Origin: Pseudarthrobacter sulfonivorans
GTDB lineage: Bacteria; Actinomycetota; Actinomycetes; Actinomycetales; Micrococcaceae
Assembly: GCF_014712225.1 (NCBI RefSeq)
Contig: NZ_JACXBW010000018.1
Span: forward strand, 1-64,000
DNA length: 64,000 nucleotides
Direction of reading: 5' to 3'
The position numbers and the translations under genes are program-made. Shown here piece by piece: positions 60,785 through 64,000 of this stretch. Within the stretch, counting starts at the first letter, position 1, and every line of letters begins with the position of its first letter. The notes beneath the pieces are model-generated. The model had not been told where the DNA came from. It searched no databases and saw nothing but the letters and a program-made list of their open reading frames with translations.

Positions 60785-60946
60785 TCAAGGGTTTCGCCGA
60801 AGAAAATTCAGGTGATCAACCGGGCTGCTGCCCAATTCAGGGCGGCGGCCGGGACCAAATGGAACGCGTTCATCGACGCAGGATGTGCCTCTCACATGAA
60901 AAAACCCGCTTCCCAAAAATAGGGACCGGCGGGCATCACTGCACAT
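60785..60946 (-). CDS. Leader peptide ORF of the DEAD-box helicase gene (53 aa)
   Basis: A 53-codon ORF starting at ATG 60946, with AGGGGA 4 nt upstream, and ending 58 nt before the helicase start. Its N-terminus is MCSDARRSLFLGSGFFHV. Codons 5-16 span an intrinsic terminator hairpin and its six-U tract (coding Phe-Phe), so ribosome movement through the ORF would disrupt the terminator. This is the logic of translational attenuation. Whether the peptide itself matters is unknown. I know of no described family. Confidence 0.55.
   Translation of the reverse strand: MCSDARRSLFLGSGFFHVRGTSCVDERVPFGPGRRPELGSSPVDHLNFLRRNP
60899..60933 (-). terminator. Intrinsic terminator (attenuator) in the helicase leader
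   Basis: On the minus strand CCCGC-CGG-TCCC, loop TATTTTT, GGGA-A-GCGGG, then TTTTTT: an outer 5-bp and an inner 4-bp stem followed by a U6 tract. There is no upstream gene on this strand to terminate; the next one lies beyond 61784. It therefore acts on the helicase transcript. Confidence 0.75.
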
Positions 60947-60957
60947 CAAGTCCCCTA

Positions 60958-60963
60958 AGCATA
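60958..60963 (-). promoter_or_regulatory. Candidate -10 of the helicase transcript
   Basis: TATGCT on the minus strand predicts a start site near 60951, just before the leader ORF. No clear -35 hexamer is visible. Confidence 0.4.
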
Positions 60964-61060
60964 CCATCCCGCTGCCCCCAGCCCTGATTCGACCCCGCGG
61001 ACAGGCAAGCGTGCGGACGGGACCGTTGCCTTCCAAGCCGGGCCGGGGCAGGCTTGAGGC

Positions 61061-61783
61061 ATGACGCGACAGGGCGAGGGCCACCACCACGGAACGGACG
61101 ACGGCGGCACGCGCCAGGAGGGTCGGCGGCAGCAAAGTGCGGCTGAAGCCTGGGACGAGAAATACGGCAGCAAGCCGCAGATCTGGAGCGGCAAACCGAA
61201 CCCGCAGCTGGTCCGCGAGGGTGCCGGCCTGCGTCCGGGGAAAGCACTGGACCTGGGTTGCGGCGAAGGTGCGGACGCCATCTGGCTCGCGCAGCAGGGC
61301 TGGACCGTCACGGCCGTCGATATTTCCGCCGTCGCGCTGGAACGCGCCGCCAGGCACGAAAAAGATGCCTTGGACCGCGAAAGCGTGCACGCGGGACCTG
61401 ACGCCATCGCCAGCCGCATCCACTGGGAACAGTGCGACCTGGACGAGTGGCAGCCCGCGGAGACCTACGATCTGGTGTCGTCCCAGTTCCTGCACGGACC
61501 CCAGCTGGTTTGGCAGGCTCCGCTGCGGACGGCGGCCGCCGCGGTCAAGCCGGGTGGAACACTGCTGATCGTGGGCCACCACCCGCACCGCCTGCCGCCG
61601 TGGGGAAACCACACCGCCCCGGAAATGTTCTATACCCCTGCCCAGCTCGTCCAGGAACTGGGCATCGAGTCCCCAGGCTGGCAGGTGGAGGTCAACACCA
61701 CGCGGGATCGGGTCGCCAACGGGCCGGACGGGCAGGAAGCCGTCATCGCCGATACCGTGCTCCGGGCCACCCGGCTGGCCTGA
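61061..61783 (+). CDS. Class I SAM-dependent methyltransferase
   Basis: A 240-residue methyltransferase. After a hydrophilic, His-rich N-terminus (about 25 residues) come WDEKYGSKPQIWSGKPN, the SAM motif I ALDLGCGEGADAIWLAQQGW, motif II VTAVDISAVALERA and DLVSSQFLHGP. The family resembles the tellurite/thiopurine-type methyltransferases acting on small molecules. It abuts the convergent MFS gene with no intergenic base, so the two messages may overlap. Confidence 0.88.
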   Translation: MTRQGEGHHHGTDDGGTRQEGRRQQSAAEAWDEKYGSKPQIWSGKPNPQLVREGAGLRPGKALDLGCGEGADAIWLAQQGWTVTAVDISAVALERAARHEKDALDRESVHAGPDAIASRIHWEQCDLDEWQPAETYDLVSSQFLHGPQLVWQAPLRTAAAAVKPGGTLLIVGHHPHRLPPWGNHTAPEMFYTPAQLVQELGIESPGWQVEVNTTRDRVANGPDGQEAVIADTVLRATRLA

Positions 61784-63184
61784 TTACTGAAGGGCCCGCG
61801 CCTTCCCGGCTCCCGCAACCCGCGGCGCCACGGCAACCGAGGCAACGGCCACCACCGCTGCCAGGGCGAAGACCCCCGCAAACGATTCCGCCGTCGTCGT
61901 AAACGCCGCAAAAACGATGCCCGTGGTGGCGAGGGCGAGCGCGCCGCCCAGCGAATCCGCGATGGACATCGCCGAACTGTTGAAGCCCTCGTTCTCCTTC
62001 GTGGACAGGGCCAGTGTCATCACACTCAGCCGGGGATAGAGCAGCCCCATCCCGCCGCCGGCGAAGGTCCAGCCGGCGATCGCGACGGCGGCAGGCCAGT
62101 GGAGAGCCGCGGTCGCCAGCGTGAGCACGATGGCCGCCAGCACCAGCGCGGAGCCGATGCGGACAGCAGCGCGGTGCTGCAGCCGTATGCCGAGCCGGCC
62201 CTGGATCGCGGCGGCACCGGCCCACGCCACGGCACCTGCGGTGAGGGCCAGCCCGGCGAACGTCGGCGCAAACGCGTACTGGTCGATCAGCAGGTAGGGC
62301 AGGTACACCTCCGCCCCGAAAAACGCCGCGGCGGCCAGGCCACGCGTGAGGATTACGCTCGGCAGGCCGCGTCGCGCGAGCAGTGTCCCGCGAGGCACGA
62401 GCGGGCGCACGGCAACGAGGGCTATGACGACGGCGGCCGCAGCCAGGAGTGCCGGCGCTGCAGGGAAGCCCGCAATGGTGACTTCCGCGGAAAGGTTGAG
62501 GCCCAGGACGGCGAGCGCGGCGAGCGCAGCCCAGGCGATCCGGCCCACCGCCCAGGGCGGCAGCGTTGCCTGCTCCGGCTGACGGTCCATGCCGCGGAGC
62601 ACCGGAACAATCATCACCAGCGCGGGAACCACCAGTCCCACCACGCCGAGGAACACCCAGTGCCAGCTCAGGACCTCCGCCACGAGGCCTGCCGCGAAAG
62701 GCCCCACCAGTGAGGGAATGACCCACGCGGCGGAGAAGGCGGCGAAGATCCCCGGATGCAGGGCGGCAGGATAGACACGGGCCACCACGACGTAGAGGGC
62801 CACTGTCAGTGCCCCGCCGCCAAGCCCCTGCACCAGGCGGCCGGCGACCAGCACGGGCATGGACACGGCCGTGCCCGCGATGATCAGGCCGAGCACAAAC
62901 AGTGCCACGGAGGCGTGGAGGGGCATGGTTGGGCCGCGGCGGTCCGACCAGTTGCCGGCCGCCACCATCCCGATCACTCCCGTAGCCATGGGCCCGGCGA
63001 AAGCCAGCGCATACAGGCTGGCCCCGTTCAGCTCGCGGCTGACCACGGGCATGATGGTGGTCACCGCCAGCGATTCGAACGCCGCCAGGAACACCAGGGA
63101 ACACGCGCCGATGGTCACCCACAGGTACGGCGGCTGCAGGATCCCGGCGGTGGTCCCCGTTGAGGGGAGGGTGGATTCTCGCAC
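61784..63184 (-). CDS. MFS transporter, DHA2/EmrB-like drug exporter
   Basis: A 466-residue major facilitator protein with about 14 hydrophobic segments. Motif A-like GNWSDRRGPTMPL (near residue 76) and motif C-like GPFAAGLVAEVLSWHWVFLGVV are typical of multidrug and antibiotic exporters. FNSSAMSIADSLGGALALATTGIVF in the C-terminal part fits DHA2 members. Substrate is unknown. It ends directly against the methyltransferase gene. Confidence 0.87.
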   Translation of the reverse strand: MRESTLPSTGTTAGILQPPYLWVTIGACSLVFLAAFESLAVTTIMPVVSRELNGASLYALAFAGPMATGVIGMVAAGNWSDRRGPTMPLHASVALFVLGLIIAGTAVSMPVLVAGRLVQGLGGGALTVALYVVVARVYPAALHPGIFAAFSAAWVIPSLVGPFAAGLVAEVLSWHWVFLGVVGLVVPALVMIVPVLRGMDRQPEQATLPPWAVGRIAWAALAALAVLGLNLSAEVTIAGFPAAPALLAAAAVVIALVAVRPLVPRGTLLARRGLPSVILTRGLAAAAFFGAEVYLPYLLIDQYAFAPTFAGLALTAGAVAWAGAAAIQGRLGIRLQHRAAVRIGSALVLAAIVLTLATAALHWPAAVAIAGWTFAGGGMGLLYPRLSVMTLALSTKENEGFNSSAMSIADSLGGALALATTGIVFAAFTTTAESFAGVFALAAVVAVASVAVAPRVAGAGKARALQ

Positions 63185-63265
63185 GGCACCAGCCTGATCA
63201 GTAGTTGGACGCCACGGTATCAGGCAGGTGCAGGATCAGGCAGCGGCAGGGTCAGGCTGCGGCCA

Positions 63266-64000
63266 CTACCGGACGGCCAGCGCCTCCTGCACGCTCTCCG
63301 CCACCGCCCTGGCGCCGGCCTGGCCCATGACGATCGTGTAATGGTTGACGTCGGGCACCTCCCGGACGCGGAGGGACGGCAGTTTCTCCGCCCACTCCTC
63401 AAGATAGCCGGGCGAGTACAGCGCGGACGGTTCGTTGAGCAGGCCGCGCGGCGCCCGAAGCACCTGGGTATCAACGGCCAGTTCATCCAGCGCCTTGAGC
63501 AGCGAGGCGCCCCGGTGCAGCTCGGCGGTGTCCTCGGCCATGGCCTGGTAGCGGGTGGCCGGCTTCAGTTCCGGCTCTTCCCCCGTCAGGTCGTAGTCCA
63601 CATATTCCTCCACAAGCGGGCTCCAGTCCGCGCTGAACGCCGGGTGCTGCCGCCAGAAGGACCGGTAGACCTCGCGGCTGGGGAAAGTAGAGTTCAGGCG
63701 TTCCGCGGCCGGGCCCAGCACGGCGGCCACCACCTCCTCGTCCGAGAACCCGGCCGGAACCTGCAGCGGCAGCCCGCCGTCCACCAGCACCAGTGAACGC
63801 ACCCGCTCGGGGAACAGGTTCGCCAGGACCAGTGCGGCAAAGGCACCCATGGAATGCCCGACGACGGTCACCGGTCCCGTGGTGAGGGCAGCCAGCACCG
63901 CGGCAAGATCGTTGGCGTGCGTGGGCATCCCGTAGGGCCCGGGCAGCGTGTTGCTGCGGCCGCGTCCGCGCAGGTCTGGCGCGATGATCCGGACGCCTGG
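63266..64000 (-). CDS. Alpha/beta hydrolase, 5' end outside the window
   Basis: A partial hydrolase whose frame stays open to the window edge (VRIIAPDLRGRGRSNTLPG precedes the visible core). The nucleophile elbow VGHSMGAFAALVLANLFPERV (Gly-His-Ser-Met-Gly) and a C-terminal DVNHYTIVMGQAGA supplying the catalytic His are present; the acid is probably near LRAPRGLLNEPS. It is an esterase, lactonase or dehalogenase-like enzyme, substrate unknown. At least 245 residues are encoded in the window. Confidence 0.87.
   Translation of the reverse strand, partial: PGVRIIAPDLRGRGRSNTLPGPYGMPTHANDLAAVLAALTTGPVTVVGHSMGAFAALVLANLFPERVRSLVLVDGGLPLQVPAGFSDEEVVAAVLGPAAERLNSTFPSREVYRSFWRQHPAFSADWSPLVEEYVDYDLTGEEPELKPATRYQAMAEDTAELHRGASLLKALDELAVDTQVLRAPRGLLNEPSALYSPGYLEEWAEKLPSLRVREVPDVNHYTIVMGQAGARAVAESVQEALAVR

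Overview
The window is chromosomal DNA from a high-GC Gram-positive bacterium, most likely Arthrobacter, Pseudarthrobacter or a close Micrococcaceae relative. The evidence is the very GC-rich third codon positions, frequent GTG/TTG starts, a DUF3073 gene near purF-purM, a HAIR-type heat-shock operator before clpB, many apparently leaderless genes, and a complete actinobacterial-style phenylacetate (paa) locus. I saw no tRNA, rRNA, CRISPR array, prophage or intact insertion sequence. The genus call is inference from gene content and style.

Layout. 0.1-4.7 kb: a DUF5134 membrane protein, a TetR regulator beside two cupin genes (the second cut by an in-frame TGA), an SRPBCC protein and a small membrane protein. 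4.7-19.6 kb: the phenylacetate catabolon. An MHS-family permease, paaG and the ring epoxidase paaABCDE lie on the minus strand. paaZ is divergent from two hotdog thioesterases and paaK. paaR and the beta-oxidation set paaJ-paaF-paaH follow on the plus strand. Six near-palindromic 18-bp sites sit before these transcription units, so one TetR regulator (PaaR) probably controls them all. 19.6-28.7 kb: small operons and orphans, namely lipoproteins, a stand-alone histidine-kinase-type ATPase, an FMN reductase, a second SRPBCC gene coupled to a tiny acidic ORF, a beta-propeller protein, a decayed LysE exporter, a dTMP-kinase-like protein, Bcp and a GNAT.

28.7-41.3 kb: purF-purM, then a dispersed palindrome, a VOC protein, DUF3073, a septum-formation-type protein, a CPBP protease, a spore-photoproduct-lyase-like radical SAM protein, a papain-like lipoprotein, DadA with a divergent Lrp regulator, a DinB2-like polymerase lacking the aromatic steric gate, and an SDR gene. 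41.3-50 kb: clpB under a HAIR element, then the molybdate operon (Mop-domain regulator, modA, modB, modC) whose start is flanked by two perfect palindromes 20 bp apart, then an FAD/Rieske oxidoreductase. 50-64 kb: a BBE-type flavoprotein, a DUF4031-HD fusion, an orphan trpF, ferritin, a paired SMR exporter preceded by a guanidine-III riboswitch (so a guanidinium exporter), an aldo-keto reductase, a second copy of the dispersed palindrome, a DEAD-box helicase with a leader-peptide/terminator arrangement, a methyltransferase, an MFS exporter and a partial alpha/beta hydrolase.

The regulatory DNA is the most interesting part: the PaaR regulon, the guanidine-III aptamer, the translated attenuator-like leader of the helicase, the paired palindromes of the mod operon, and a series of genes whose -10 hexamer lies exactly 6 nt before the start codon. 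All functional calls come from reading motifs and context; no database search was run.
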